Of a stretch of 64,000 nucleotides of DNA, positions 31,918 to 42,289 are shown in pieces. The position numbers were made by a program, and so were the translations under genes. The stretch comes from Arabidopsis thaliana. Taxonomy: Eukaryota > Streptophyta > Magnoliopsida > Brassicales > Brassicaceae. Each line of letters begins with the position of its first letter. The stretch's first letter is position 1. The notes beneath the pieces are model-generated. The model made no database searches. It worked only from the letters and a program-made list of their open reading frames with translations, and had not been told where the DNA came from. The stretch is from assembly GCF_000001735.4 (NCBI RefSeq), contig NC_003074.8, forward strand, positions 6,262,101-6,326,100, written 5' to 3'.

Positions 31918-33034
31918 ATGGCGTCGGGGAAGCTTCCGTGGGAGTTGGAGGAAGAGATATTGTGTCGGCTTCCACCTGGATCTCTTGTTCGGCTAAGATC
32001 CGTATGTAAACACTGGAACGATCTTTATAACGACAAATGGTTCATCAAGAAAAGCTTGGGTTTTGCACGTCCCCAATTCATCATCCTGGCCGGATTCAAG
32101 ATTTATTCGATAGGAACCATCGGTCTGGACGTCGTTGATCCGAAGATAGAGGTGCGTGAGCTAGCCTCAATTTCATTTTGAGGCTGAGAAGTGGGCATTT
32201 ACCAGGATCACGGCTTGCAATGGATTATTGTTTCGTGACTTTTGGAACCAAGGGGTTACCATTTGGAATCCATGGTTAAGACAAGTTGGGTGGATTGAGT
32301 ATAAGGAGGACAAAGATTTCCGTTTTTGCGGTATAGGATACGATGCTGGTAAACCCGAAAAGGGTTACAAGATCTTTGGGTATTTTAATCGTTTCTATGA
32401 CACTAAACTGAAAATCGGCCACAGATTTGCGATCTTTGAATGTGCGTCTCAAGCGTTTAAGTTCATTGATTCCCCTGAATGGCCAACGCTGGCAGGTCGA
32501 GGTGAATATGTGTCCTTGAATGGAAATTTGTATTGGACTGCTTACAATGAAGATACTCGTGAGCATTTTCTTGGAAGCTTTGATTTCTCCACGGAAATAT
32601 CCATGCACTTTTGTCTCCTTCCTTGTGCGAAGCATGTTTCTGGCTTACAAGATAAACTTGTCCTCACTGTATTTAAGGGCGATCGGTTTGCATTGTTAAA
32701 GCAATCTCGTATATCAAGTAATACAGAGATTTGGGTAACAAAGGACAAGATTAACTCTAGTAATAACGTGGTGTGGTTAAACTTGATGACACTGTCAATA
32801 CCTGACTTTCCCTCGCTATTCCATCAGCTTTCTGATATTAGTTACTTCATCCATGACATGACCCTTATCCTGTGCTGTGACGACAATCAAACTGGAGTGG
32901 GTTGCATCTTTATTGCGAGGGGAGACTTGTGCAAGAAGATTCAAATAAATTATGTCTCTCTTGGGTTTTCTCAATGTGTCTATCTTCCAAGTTTGACCTC
33001 GGTTCCTTTGGAATTCAGATCACTGCAAGTTTAG
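31918..33034 (+). CDS. F-box protein, FBA type, frame continuous only across a 31-nt gap
   Basis: The first part (31918-32151, 78 codons) encodes an F-box: LPWELEEEILCRLPPGSLVRLRSVCKHW. The second part (32183-33034, 283 codons) carries the FBA markers ITACNGLLF, VTIWNPWLRQV, KGYKIFGYF, YVSLNGNLYW, GSFDFSTE and NTEIWVTKDKI. Between them the frame shifts: without splicing, the first frame stops at 32179-32181. A GT-AG segment 32152-32182 (GTGCGT...TTTGAG) would close the frame to give 361 residues, but 31 nt is far below normal plant intron length. So either a single-base frameshift has damaged the gene, or a real gene uses another start. It lies on the opposite strand to the other F-box copies and is a divergent relative. 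Confidence 0.7.
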
Positions 33035-33360
33035 AATTTCGATTTTTCGAGTACAAACAGTCTTTGAAATGTGATTCTGTTTTCATTTCTTTTATATAAT
33101 AATATTCTCTAGTCTCTATGTGGATTGGTTTAGTACATGAGCCTTCTTGACATCTTTTTATAGCTTAATGATCTATAGGCATCTTGTGTCATGTTGTGTA
33201 GATATAAAACAAAAGTACCCTAGAAAAAATAATAATCCAAAATAGTTGTAGCTAGGTGACTTGGGTTTTAGACGCACACAACATGATAAAGAGAACATAA
33301 CGTTGATGAGGACTAGTGAAACGTCCCACGTCCTTCACCTTGTGCTTTATACACAATGTC

Positions 33361-33546
33361 GCAGAGAATCATTCTCAAGAGCAAGCCAAAGCTAGACACA
33401 ATGTTACAGAAGCTATGCTTAAATGATTGGGCATTGATGTCAATGCTGTGGCCATTGATGAGGTTAAACAGATATCAACTTGGGTTATATGGTTTGAAGA
33501 AGTTGGTGTCTCGCTCGAGATCACCATTACTCGAAAAGCTGGTATC
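33361..33546 (+). pseudogene. Short decayed coding fragment of unknown family
   Basis: In the frame of GCA GAG AAT (33361) the sequence reads AENHSQEQAKARHNVTEAMLK, one TGA, then LGIDVNAVAIDEVKQI and WFEEVGVSLEITITRKAG, about 62 codons of protein-like composition with one stop. I do not recognise the family. The surrounding DNA gives no continuation. Confidence 0.35.
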
Positions 33547-34369
33547 TATCTCTGCTTTTACCACCATTATCTCTGTACGTTTTCTCCATCTCTTCTCTTG
33601 GAGCATACAAAGGTCTAAATGTGTCTGTTGGATGAGCTTTTTTTTTTTGACATTCTTAGATCAATTAGTAAATAAAGTTCTTGCCTGGATGGGATTTACT
33701 AGCAATTTTATCTGAAAAAAATTGTAAATCTGCATGTGGTTAACTGTGCACCACCATCCTTTAATAGGTGAATTCTCCAGTGTTGATGGAATGTGAGGGA
33801 GAAGATGAAAAGCAACTCTCGAGTGTATGACTATATGAAATTTTTATGCCCTCTATTTATGCCCTCTATTTTTTTGGTATAATCACAAATAATAATAATA
33901 TAAAAGATATACGTACTAAAACTTTATAGAACATTTAAAAAAAAATTATAAGCATTTTGTAAGAAAAAAATGAGCAAAAAGAAAAAACAAAATTATATTC
34001 TTTAAATATTTATTTAGATTTTTTCTGCAAAACTATTCATCAAATCTAGTTTTTCAAGTATAGTTGTCTTAATGGATAGGAAAGTCAACTCATTTATTTG
34101 ATTAATCAAAACAAAGTTTTTTATTTTGTAATCAAAGTCTTAGAGTTTAAGGTTGTATTTGTCTTAAATCTTAAATTTTACTAAACTAAATTCATTAACA
34201 AAACATTTTATTAATTTAAAGAGGTTAAAAACATAGTAAATGAGAAGCTTGACAAATATAAATATAAAGAAAATGCCTATAATTATTTTTCAGAAAACAT
34301 CCTCTTCTACTATAATGCCTTAAGTATGGCTTCATTTAATTGCGTAGAACGCCGGATCTGCTAATAGGT
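33547..34369. other. AT-rich intergenic DNA
   Basis: Highly A/T-rich, with a short tandem phrase atgccctctattt repeated at about 33846 and 33858. Nothing else recognised. Confidence 0.5.
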
Positions 34370-35423
34370 TTTAAGCGCTCAAAACTACAAAGATCAGTCC
34401 GAAGGCATAAACTATACACAAGATTCCCAGAGTTCAGTTCGCTAAAACTTGGTCGATAGAGAAAACAACACTAATTAATGAATACGGACTAATTTGAAAC
34501 ATGGAATCATCATGATTGATACCAAAAAAAAAAATCAACTTGATGTGTTTTATCGTAATGTTGTTGGAAGAAAATCACACCTGATAAGCACAGGTACTTA
34601 TCTGGATTCATTATTATTCCTACAAGACACGTGTAGAGATAAGATTAAATGAGATGGTCATTTGATCTAATCTGAACCGTCAAAGTCTGCTGACGTGTTA
34701 AAAACACGTTTTACCGTGTCTTAACGAAACCAGCGAAGCCGAGAACGAATCAGAGATTTTTACCGATATCCGTCGCTCTCTCCTCCTCCGTCGTCGTGCT
34801 TCGCTTCTCTTGCGTGTCATCTTTTTCGACAAACCCAAAATCAAGGCAGAATCTGATAATCGAAAGGACCCAGTAGAAAACTTCGCGAGGAATCAAGGGT
34901 TAGAAGCCCTAACTTGATCGCTAATTCGAGAATGAAGCATTTGGATTGAGGGCAAAAATCGACGTTTTTAAAAAGTCTGAACTGAGGTGGATTCGTTGAG
35001 ATCATCTGATCAAATGCTCTTCGTGGAAGTAAACATTTGAGGTGATTTGGAGTTATTGTTTTGGAATGTTTTCGACTTTGTCAGCTTCTACGATGCTCTA
35101 GATTTGAGGTGGAGGTGATTGATTAGTAGTCTCTGTGTTTTGTTCAAAGTTTTCGGATTAGACTTTTGTGGTTGATCAATGAAGCAGTAGAGATCGCATA
35201 GGCAAACCCCTAGTCCATGTATAAATGTATGCATTTTAAAAAATTAGGAATCGTTTTGTGATCTGTGTCAAACCTACCCGCCAACTACCTTTAGCTGAAT
35301 TGCAAATTCAGTTTTGCATTGAAGTCAGTTCTTTTAATCTCATATAATGTGGGTCAATCTAGTTTCTTGAATGATTCTGCTGATTGTTTCAGGCAAACCA
35401 GGTCGGTAACAAGGTAAGGGGGT
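34370..35423 (+). promoter_or_regulatory. Promoter and spliced 5' leader of the DUF639 gene
   Basis: Contains CACGTG at 34628-34633 and a perfect inverted repeat ACGTGTT-aaa-AACACGT at 34693-34709, then a pyrimidine-rich start region (34760-34820) and a probable leader exon. A long leader intron ends at the acceptor TTTCAG near 35391, about 30 bases before the ATG. Much of this region, except 34616-35035, is duplicated at 30.9-31.5 kb. Confidence 0.55.
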
Positions 35424-38400
35424 ATGTCGAGCAAAACCCGGAATATGCTTGAAGGTTTGGTTAGAGATACTTCTTTTAAATGGTTGCTCGGGAAACAAAG
35501 TTCTTTCGATGAAGAAATCGAGGAAATGGGAAGATCTCCATCAGCTGGGACTAATTGGATACCTGAGCTTTCTCCTATTGCCAATGTGGTTGTCCGCAGG
35601 TGTTCAAAGTAAGTAAGCATTTTGCAGTATGAGTTTTACAGGGCATATAAGGGGTTGTCTTGTATGAAAAAGTGTGTATTGTGATGCGCTATAGTAAGAG
35701 GTTTCCAAAGCAAGTAGCTCTAACTAGAAAGGGGTTTACAGAAAGTTTGATTTTTAATTAAAGAAAACTACAATGAGGGTGTGTTTAGACATACTTAGAC
35801 TAAATGAGTTTATTGTTCTGTCTTTATATTTATTTGGCTATGCTATTGATGCAGAATACTCGGTGTTTCTGCAAACGAGCTACGAGATAGTTTCAAACAA
35901 GAGGCATTTGAATCTCTCAAGCAGCCTTCTCTATTTCCAAGGAACTTTCTAGAGTACTGTTGTTTCAGAGCACTTTCACTGTCTGTTGGAGTAACAGGTC
36001 ATCTAGCCGATAAAAAGTTTCGGCGCTTAACATTTGACATGATGGTTGTCTGGGAAGTCCCAGCTGTTGCTAGCCAGGCTTTACTCAGTGTAAGGCTCCT
36101 TTTTCTCATTTCGCCTGCAAACCTTATAAGAACCTTTTCTTGATCATCTTTTTTTGCTTTGAAATAGGTAGAAGAAGATGCAACAGTGAGTTTAGAAGCC
36201 TTCTCACGGATCGCACCAGCAGTTCCAATAATAGCTGATGTGATTATATGTGATAATCTGTTTCAAATGCTTACTTCATCAACGGGTGGTCGGCTTCAGT
36301 TCTCTGTTTATGACAAGTATTTACATGGCCTGGAGAGGTAAAACTTTCTATCCTTATTCCTTGCTGAACTACTTTGTCTTGAATCACTTTGCAGACATTT
36401 TAAAATGTCTATTTTATTTATAGAGCAATAAAGAAGATGAGGACTCAGTCCGAATCATCTTTGCTTTCTGGTGTTCGATCAAAAAGAGAAAAGATTCTGG
36501 AAATAGACGGGACAGTTACTACCCAACCAGTTCTTGAACATGTCGGAATATCAACGTGGCCAGGTATTGTTTGTATTTTCTCAATAGTCACGGTTTTGGA
36601 ATGTGTACTCACTGTTGCCACAATACTATTCAGGTCGCTTAATCCTGACAGACCATTCCCTATATTTTGAGGCCTTAAAGGTCGTGTCTTATGACACACC
36701 AAAGCGATATCACCTATCTGAAGATCTAAAGCAAATAATTAAACCTGAGTTAACTGGTCCTTGGGGCACTCGGCTTTTCGACAAGGCCGTTTCTTACCAG
36801 TCTATATCTCTGTAAGGCCGTGTCTTTTTGCATTTAATCGATTGTAAATTTGTAATCTCTTGTACATGCTCTTTTTGTTTTGTGCATGGTCAGTTAACAG
36901 CTTTTAATGGCTATCTGTTGTAGATCAGAACCAGTGGTAATGGAATTCCCAGAGCTTAAAGGCCACACACGCCGTGATTACTGGCTCACTATTATACAAG
37001 AGGTATTATATGTTCATAGATACATAAACAAGTACAAGATCACCGGTTTGGCAAGAGACGAAGCACTTTCAAAGGCTGTCCTTGGCGTTATGCGTGTCCA
37101 AGCTCTTCAAGAACTCAATTTGACAAACGCAATGCGGTACGAAAATCTTCTCCCGTTCAATCTCTGCGATCAGCTTCCCGGTGGAGATCTGATTCTTGAG
37201 ACGCTTGCAGAGATGTCTACCTCAAGAGAGCTCCATCGATCAAATAAATCCAAAGATACAGGTAACACTCCTTATTCAAAATAACTTATACCTAATGGTA
37301 TTTTCTTTATCTTGACCAAGAGTGTGAAAATTTAAAGCGTGTGCGTTATTATATGAATATAAAAGATGAAATTTCCGAGGAAGTTAATGTGTAATTTATT
37401 TACCAGGGACATTACATTCCTCAGCTTCTGATATGGTTTCGCAGCTGGGTTCTGTGTTTGGAGGGTCAAGTCCTAGGAGCAGGAGGGAGACGAGTAGTCT
37501 TGTGGTAGGTGAAGTAGTGGTTGGAGATGTGAATCCATTAGAGAGAGCAGTGAAGGAGTCGCGCAAGAAATACGAGAAAGTAGTTCTAGCGCAAGAGACG
37601 ATTAATGGGGTGAAAATGGGTGGCATTGACACCAACTTAGCCGTGATGAAGGTAAAGAAAAGGAAAGTTTGACAGGAAGATTTGTAACTGCGTTGTCTGA
37701 AACATTGAATTGCTTCTCTTTTCTTTGGCAGGAACTGATGCTTCCAATAATGGAAACCTGGAACTTAATTCTATCTGTGGTGTATTGGGATGATCCTACA
37801 AAGTCTAGTGTTTTCTGTCTCTTGACCACTTTCATAATTTGGAGGGGATGGCTTGTTTATGTCTTTGCTCTTGCGTCTCTCTTCTCTGCCATCTTCATGG
37901 TTCTCACAAGATGTTTCAGCAGAGAAAAGCTCATGATCGAGCTGAAAGTAACTGCTCCTCCTCCAATGAACACAATGGAACAGCTTTTGGCAGTCCAGAA
38001 CGGGATCTCGGAGCTCGAACAGAACATTCAAGACGCAAACATCGTTCTTCTCAAGTTCCGAGCTTTATTATTCTCGCTTTTCCCTCAGGTCAGCCTTCCC
38101 TCTTATATTTAACACAAACTGCTTCTCCTAAAGCTGTGTCTAACCACAGTTTTGAAACCGCTATTTCAGGCGAGCCAGAAGTTTGCGATTGCGATTGTGG
38201 TCGCAGCGACGATGATGGCCTTTGTTCCGGGACGCTACTTGCTTTCGGTTGTATTTGTTGAGCTTTTCACAAGATACTCGCCACCAAGGAGAGCTAGCAC
38301 GGAACGGTTAATAAGGCGGTTGAGAGAGTGGTGGTTTAGTATACCAGCGGCTCCAGTGGTCCTTCTACATGACAAGAACAATAAGAAGAAGAAGAACTAA
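35424..38400 (+). CDS. DUF639 family membrane protein
   Basis: Nine exons: 35424-35608, 35855-36089, 36168-36337, 36424-36563, 36634-36811, 36924-37261, 37407-37651, 37732-38088, 38170-38400; 2079 nt, 692 residues, phases consistent. It matches the plant DUF639 family of unknown function. The long N-terminal part is soluble and contains a PH/GRAM-like patch (GRLILTDHSLYFEAL near residue 245). Three hydrophobic stretches lie in the C-terminal quarter: around VFCLLTTFIIWRGWLVYVFAL, then FSAIFMVL, and after a charged helical linker FAIAIVVAATMMAFVPG...LLSVVFVELF. The C-terminus is basic (KNNKKKKN), which could hold an ER-type dilysine signal; that is inference. Function cannot be read from the sequence. 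Confidence 0.92.
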
Positions 38401-38726
38401 TTGGAGAGCGTCTATAGTTGCCACAGACGTACATATATACTTATAATCTATACATTTATGTATGTATGTATGTATGCAGTTTGTGTATGTATTAAGCTTA
38501 ATTTCGGGAGCCAACTCTTGAATTCAATAAAATTTTACAAAAATAATGAATTTTTGAAATAAAAAAGATGATCACAGAAAAATTGTTTCGAGTATATAAA
38601 GTAATTAACTAAAGGAAAAATAACTATTAACTAATTTCAAAAATTATTAGTCCCTTTGAAGACCTCCTCCAATGAAGAAAAAACAAATTATTTTTCCAAA
38701 ACCGGAAATAATTTACGCCGGATAAC
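38401..38726. other. Convergent 3' ends, DUF639 and VQ18
   Basis: Gap between convergent genes holding both 3' UTRs; apart from the TATG microsatellite nothing was recognised. Confidence 0.5.
38457..38476. repeat. (TATG)n microsatellite
   Basis: About five TATG units in the 3' flank of the DUF639 gene. Confidence 0.8.
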
Positions 38727-39584
38727 TTAAAAATCGCGAAACTCCGTCAAGCCATCGAAGCCAGAAGATGAAGAAGAAGAGAAAGAGCTTCTCATATTAG
38801 GCGCGAAGAAAAGCGGATCATCAAAATTCGCAAACGGTTGATTACCGCATAAGAAATTATCAGCTGGATTCGCCGGCGGGAAAATCGGAAATGTCGGTAA
38901 ATAAGCACCGTAGTTTATCCCCGCAGCGTCGTACATAGACGGTGGCGGCGGAGGTGGAGGAGGATGAGGCGGTGGCTGTGGAGGAATAGCCACCGCTGAA
39001 TACGGAAGAGAAGAATTAACCTGTCCATGTTCTCCGATGTTCTCCTCAGTTGTTATCACCGACGACGATTCACTATCTTCACTTATCATCGTGTTATTAA
39101 AAAATATCCCCTTTCCGTTTCCGGCACCGGAGTAGTTTCTAAGGTAATTATTACCGCCGCCGCAGCGATTGCGGTTGTTTTTTCTGTCGACGGTTGGTTC
39201 AGAGACGGTTCGGTTGATTGATTTTACCACCCCGGGATCGGTCATTGCGTTACCACCGCCGAGATCTTCGTCGGAGTGGGTCATTCCGGTGAGTTTTTGA
39301 ACAAGAGCCATGAAATCTTTAGGATTAGTGTGTATGATTCTTGGAGTGTGTGTGTAAATGATCACCGGGTGACGAGGCTTAGCCGCGGAGGAGAAAGAAG
39401 ACGGAGACGGTGGTTTTTTAATAACGTGAGAGTCTTTGTTGACTTTTAAAGTTGGCGGTGACGGTGAAGGTGAGGGAGTGTATAAGATTCCGGAGTTGTT
39501 TTCATTGGGTTCTCTCTTTGGATGGTGATGGTGATGGTGAGGGTGGTGGTGGTACGGATGGTTGTCCTTGTACGTTGAGCTCAT
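38727..39584 (-). CDS. VQ18: VQ-motif protein VQ18
   Basis: Intronless frame, 285 residues. The VQ motif FMALVQKLTG is at residues 91-100 (FxxxVQxLTG consensus). Other features are a His-rich N-terminus (residues 10-22), a basic patch before the VQ motif (PRIIHTNPKDF), a Pro run near residue 205-217, and an acidic/aromatic C-terminal end typical of the family. VQ proteins are plant nuclear cofactors that bind WRKY factors through this motif. VQ18 has been linked to ABI5 and ABA signalling in germination; I recall this from the literature. Absence of introns is typical for Arabidopsis VQ genes. Confidence 0.92.
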   Translation of the reverse strand: MSSTYKDNHPYHHHPHHHHHHPKREPNENNSGILYTPSPSPSPPTLKVNKDSHVIKKPPSPSSFSSAAKPRHPVIIYTHTPRIIHTNPKDFMALVQKLTGMTHSDEDLGGGNAMTDPGVVKSINRTVSEPTVDRKNNRNRCGGGNNYLRNYSGAGNGKGIFFNNTMISEDSESSSVITTEENIGEHGQVNSSLPYSAVAIPPQPPPHPPPPPPPPSMYDAAGINYGAYLPTFPIFPPANPADNFLCGNQPFANFDDPLFFAPNMRSSFSSSSSSGFDGLTEFRDF

Positions 39585-39740
39585 TTCATGTGTAATAAAA
39601 AAAAGGGATTGTGACGTTTTTGAATTAAATGAATAAATGAATCATACATAAGTATAACCAAAAGTAAGTTTTCATTGAAAGTAAAACAGAATGACAAAAT
39701 TGAGATCCATTTTGAAGATAGGGAGGAGAGGAGTGTTGCC

Positions 39741-39820
39741 TTTTATAAGCTTCAGTCTGTTACAGTGAGCCACGTGTAATCTGGTGAGTGTTCCAAGTAA
39801 GCACTTATTAGTGCCACGTA
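39741..39820 (-). promoter_or_regulatory. TATA box and ABRE-like elements of VQ18
   Basis: On the minus strand a TATA element (TTATAAAA, 39748-39741) is preceded by ACACGTGG-type ABRE core CACGTG at 39776-39771 and a second ACGTGGC core at 39819-39813. Two ABREs close to the TATA box are the classical arrangement for ABA-responsive promoters. Confidence 0.6.
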
Positions 39821-40571
39821 AGTATATCATGTGAATTAGTTTATGAGGCTGATAAGCAGTTAAGAGATTATCGCCACTAGGATTGCTAAAATCCAGGTTT
39901 AAACTTCTAGAGGTAAATCATTTCCTTGAGATAATTATGGATTATCACATACTAATTTCCATTTTTTGCTGTTTAGTTCTGTTATATCTGTAACTGTAAT
40001 CGCGAAGAATTACATGGATTTTGCCGATTGAAACATTTGAATCGCAGTAATCTAGAAGTCTGAACCAATTAAACCGTACCACCATCAATACATTTTGAAA
40101 TTTACAATGGTTTCTTCTTCTTCTTTCATTCCCCTTTATGGATCAACCCGACCGGATTCACTTCTTTCAATGAGTTTCTCTGATTTCGTTTGTTATTTCA
40201 CTTGCATCATCCTTGATTAGCTTTATGTATATCGGATTAGGAGTTATAGAAGAAATGGTCATATAATTAATCATTCTTTTGCAGTACTTGGAGTTATCAG
40301 ATTTTTGATTAATAGTTTTGTGGCATATGGTTCTCACTTCATTGGTGAATCGATGGATGTGCTTTATTTGTAGGATTACAATGAAATCGTCTGTTGCATT
40401 TAGGCCTTCACATAATTGATGCAACTTAAGACATGTACATTAGTACATAGTCAGATCACTTCAGGTAATGACTATTCTTTTGTTCAAAGCGTTATATATG
40501 TGTATTGCTTATTATGGTTAGGATTAGTACTTGAATCGAGAGTATCTTAAAATAAGTCTCTCTGTTTCTTC
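39821..40571. other. Intergenic DNA upstream of VQ18
   Basis: Distal VQ18 promoter and AT-rich sequence. No coding frame accepted. Confidence 0.45.
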
Positions 40572-41450
40572 ATGAGTGGCAGGAGGTCTTCATCTAGAGA
40601 GACCATTGAAAGAGTGGCTCCTAGAGCTTTGGCCAAGAAATTTTTAGAGCATATTTAGGAACTGAAGTGTGCAAGTTTTCTGATTGCACCTGAATTGTTT
40701 CAATGTACTCGAAACTCTTTACATATCCTTCACATTTTGGTGCATTCTCTTAGCGTTTGTCGTTTTTTGATAAATTTGCATTTGCAACAACCTTGCTTGT
40801 GTGCCAGATAGAAATTAATATCGTCAGGTGTCCTGATCTCGAGTTTGCTGAAAAGGTGATAGCCGCATTTGTTGATGTAAGAACAAAGGGGAACTTTGTT
40901 GGTGGTGTGTTATTACCTTCATTGTTCGGACTTTTGCTTGCTTATTGATTAATAATAAACTTATATGCAGGGGCTTTGGTACACCTGTTTTCAATAAACT
41001 CGAAGACTGAACTGGCAAAAGCATGTATGTCGTTGCCTGCAAACAAAAGGCTCTGAGTTTGGAAGTGGCTTTGCAGGTAGAGAGATCTATTTCACTTGTT
41101 TCAACTAATTTAATGCCCTCTTGGTGACAAAGTAAAGTTGTATGACAGATAATGAGCACAACAGAAAATTCTTTCAAAGACACTGTTGTTCTGGTGGAAT
41201 ACATAGAGAAATCTCAAATGGTGAGATAACAGACATGAGAATTGCCTCAAGCCAACATCTACAATAGGAGTAAGTTGTTGTTTGATCACATCTGAGATAA
41301 ATGAAAACCCTCTTTATGCAGTTTGCTCTTGAGGAAACTGGTGACAATTGGGAAGGAAAATGCATAGCAGAGAAACAAACTGAGCGTCTTGAACTCAAAT
41401 TATCAAATGCGGAAGCTAATCAGATTGATGAGAAAAAGAAAAAAAAAGGT
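40572..41450 (+). pseudogene. Degraded multi-exon gene of unknown family
   Basis: Exon-like pieces keep splice sites and phase. 40572-40658 encodes MSGRRSSSRETIERVAPRAL.. to a stop. 40806-40876 encodes EINIVRCPDLEFAEKVIAAFVD followed by a GTAAGA donor. About 40972-41075 encodes FGTPVFNKLED, a TGA, then MYVVACKQKALSLEVALQ and CAG|GTAGAG. 41150-41221 encodes MSTTENSFKDTVVLVEYIEK and ends ATG|GTGAGA. 41322-41447 encodes FALEETGDNWEGKCIAEKQ and a Lys-rich end before a GT donor. The last three join in phase 0 with good acceptors. At least one in-frame TGA and poor phase at the first joins suggest a pseudogene. Family unrecognised; the charged helical composition suggests a coiled-coil protein. Confidence 0.45.
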
Positions 41451-41829
41451 GGTATATTGAGTTCAATCACTTGATCTACTATATTCTACCTGTGGTTTTT
41501 GGCTTGATGAGTACTATACCAGTCTACCTCTTACTAGCTAGGCATTATTTTTCAATCTTTTGTGTGTTTCACACAGGTAGAATATAAGACAGAATTCCTG
41601 TAGATGTCTATTTGGTAGACTCTGCATCGAGAAAGAGACGTTATGGCTGGTGATTCTGAAAGGGAACTTGTCTTTGAAGAAGACAGGAACTAAAGAATCA
41701 TTCTAGTATCATTCCCTGCTGCTACTGTATGGATCTCTTTTTTATATACATTTATTTGCACAGCTTTAAGCTAAACAACAATCAAAGAGTGAACATAATA
41801 TGTGTTTAGCATAGCTGTGGTTATAAGTA

Positions 41830-41955
41830 AATTGTAGAGCTTGTTTAGTCGCTTCTTTATGCTTGAAGTTTTAGACATAACACTTGTTCTCTAGACATAT
41901 ACTGTACCAGACATGTTTTGATCATAAAACTTAAAAAGAAAACCGTGTTTAAACG
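41830..41955 (+). repeat. Remote fragment of the F-box 3' flank
   Basis: The strings tgtagagcttgttt and catgttttgatcataaaacttaaaaa..aaccgtgtttaaa resemble 27115-27125 and 26969-27005 (and 28864-28907) in the same top-strand orientation, although in different order. It lies 9 kb beyond the F-box cluster. Confidence 0.4.
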
Positions 41956-42063
41956 GGCGGCCTAACGTGGCACTGAATGTAATGTAAGATTGTGCTGAAT
42001 GTATTTATGACAATTCAAGAGTACATGATGTTTTCTTGTTTAAATTTTACAGGCCAGGCGGCC

Positions 42064-42086
42064 TATATATATATATATATATATCC
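42064..42086. repeat. (TA)n microsatellite
   Basis: Uninterrupted TA run of about 23 bases. Confidence 0.9.
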
Positions 42087-42109
42087 CATCGGAGAAAACC
42101 CTAACTGGA

Positions 42110-42235
42110 AAAGGAAACTTGTAGAAAAGGTAAACTGCAAGCAAGATTTATGTTTCACAAATGAGATTGTATTTGTTGCTGTAAGAACAAAGGGAACTCC
42201 GTTGTTGGGAATGCTCCTCGTGTATAGTCCCACTT
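42110..42235 (+). repeat. Second partial copy of an exon of the 40.6-kb degraded gene
   Basis: Around the donor-like site, 42165-42215 (gtatttgttgct|gtaagaacaaagggaact..gttg.tgg) matches 40862-40907 (gcatttgttgat|gtaagaacaaaggggaact..gttggtgg). It sits in the same orientation 1.3 kb downstream, indicating a local duplication of one exon and intron start. Confidence 0.5.
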
Positions 42236-42289
42236 TACCATTGAATAATTTGATCACATTTCCAAGCTTTTGGATCAGCCACATCTAAG

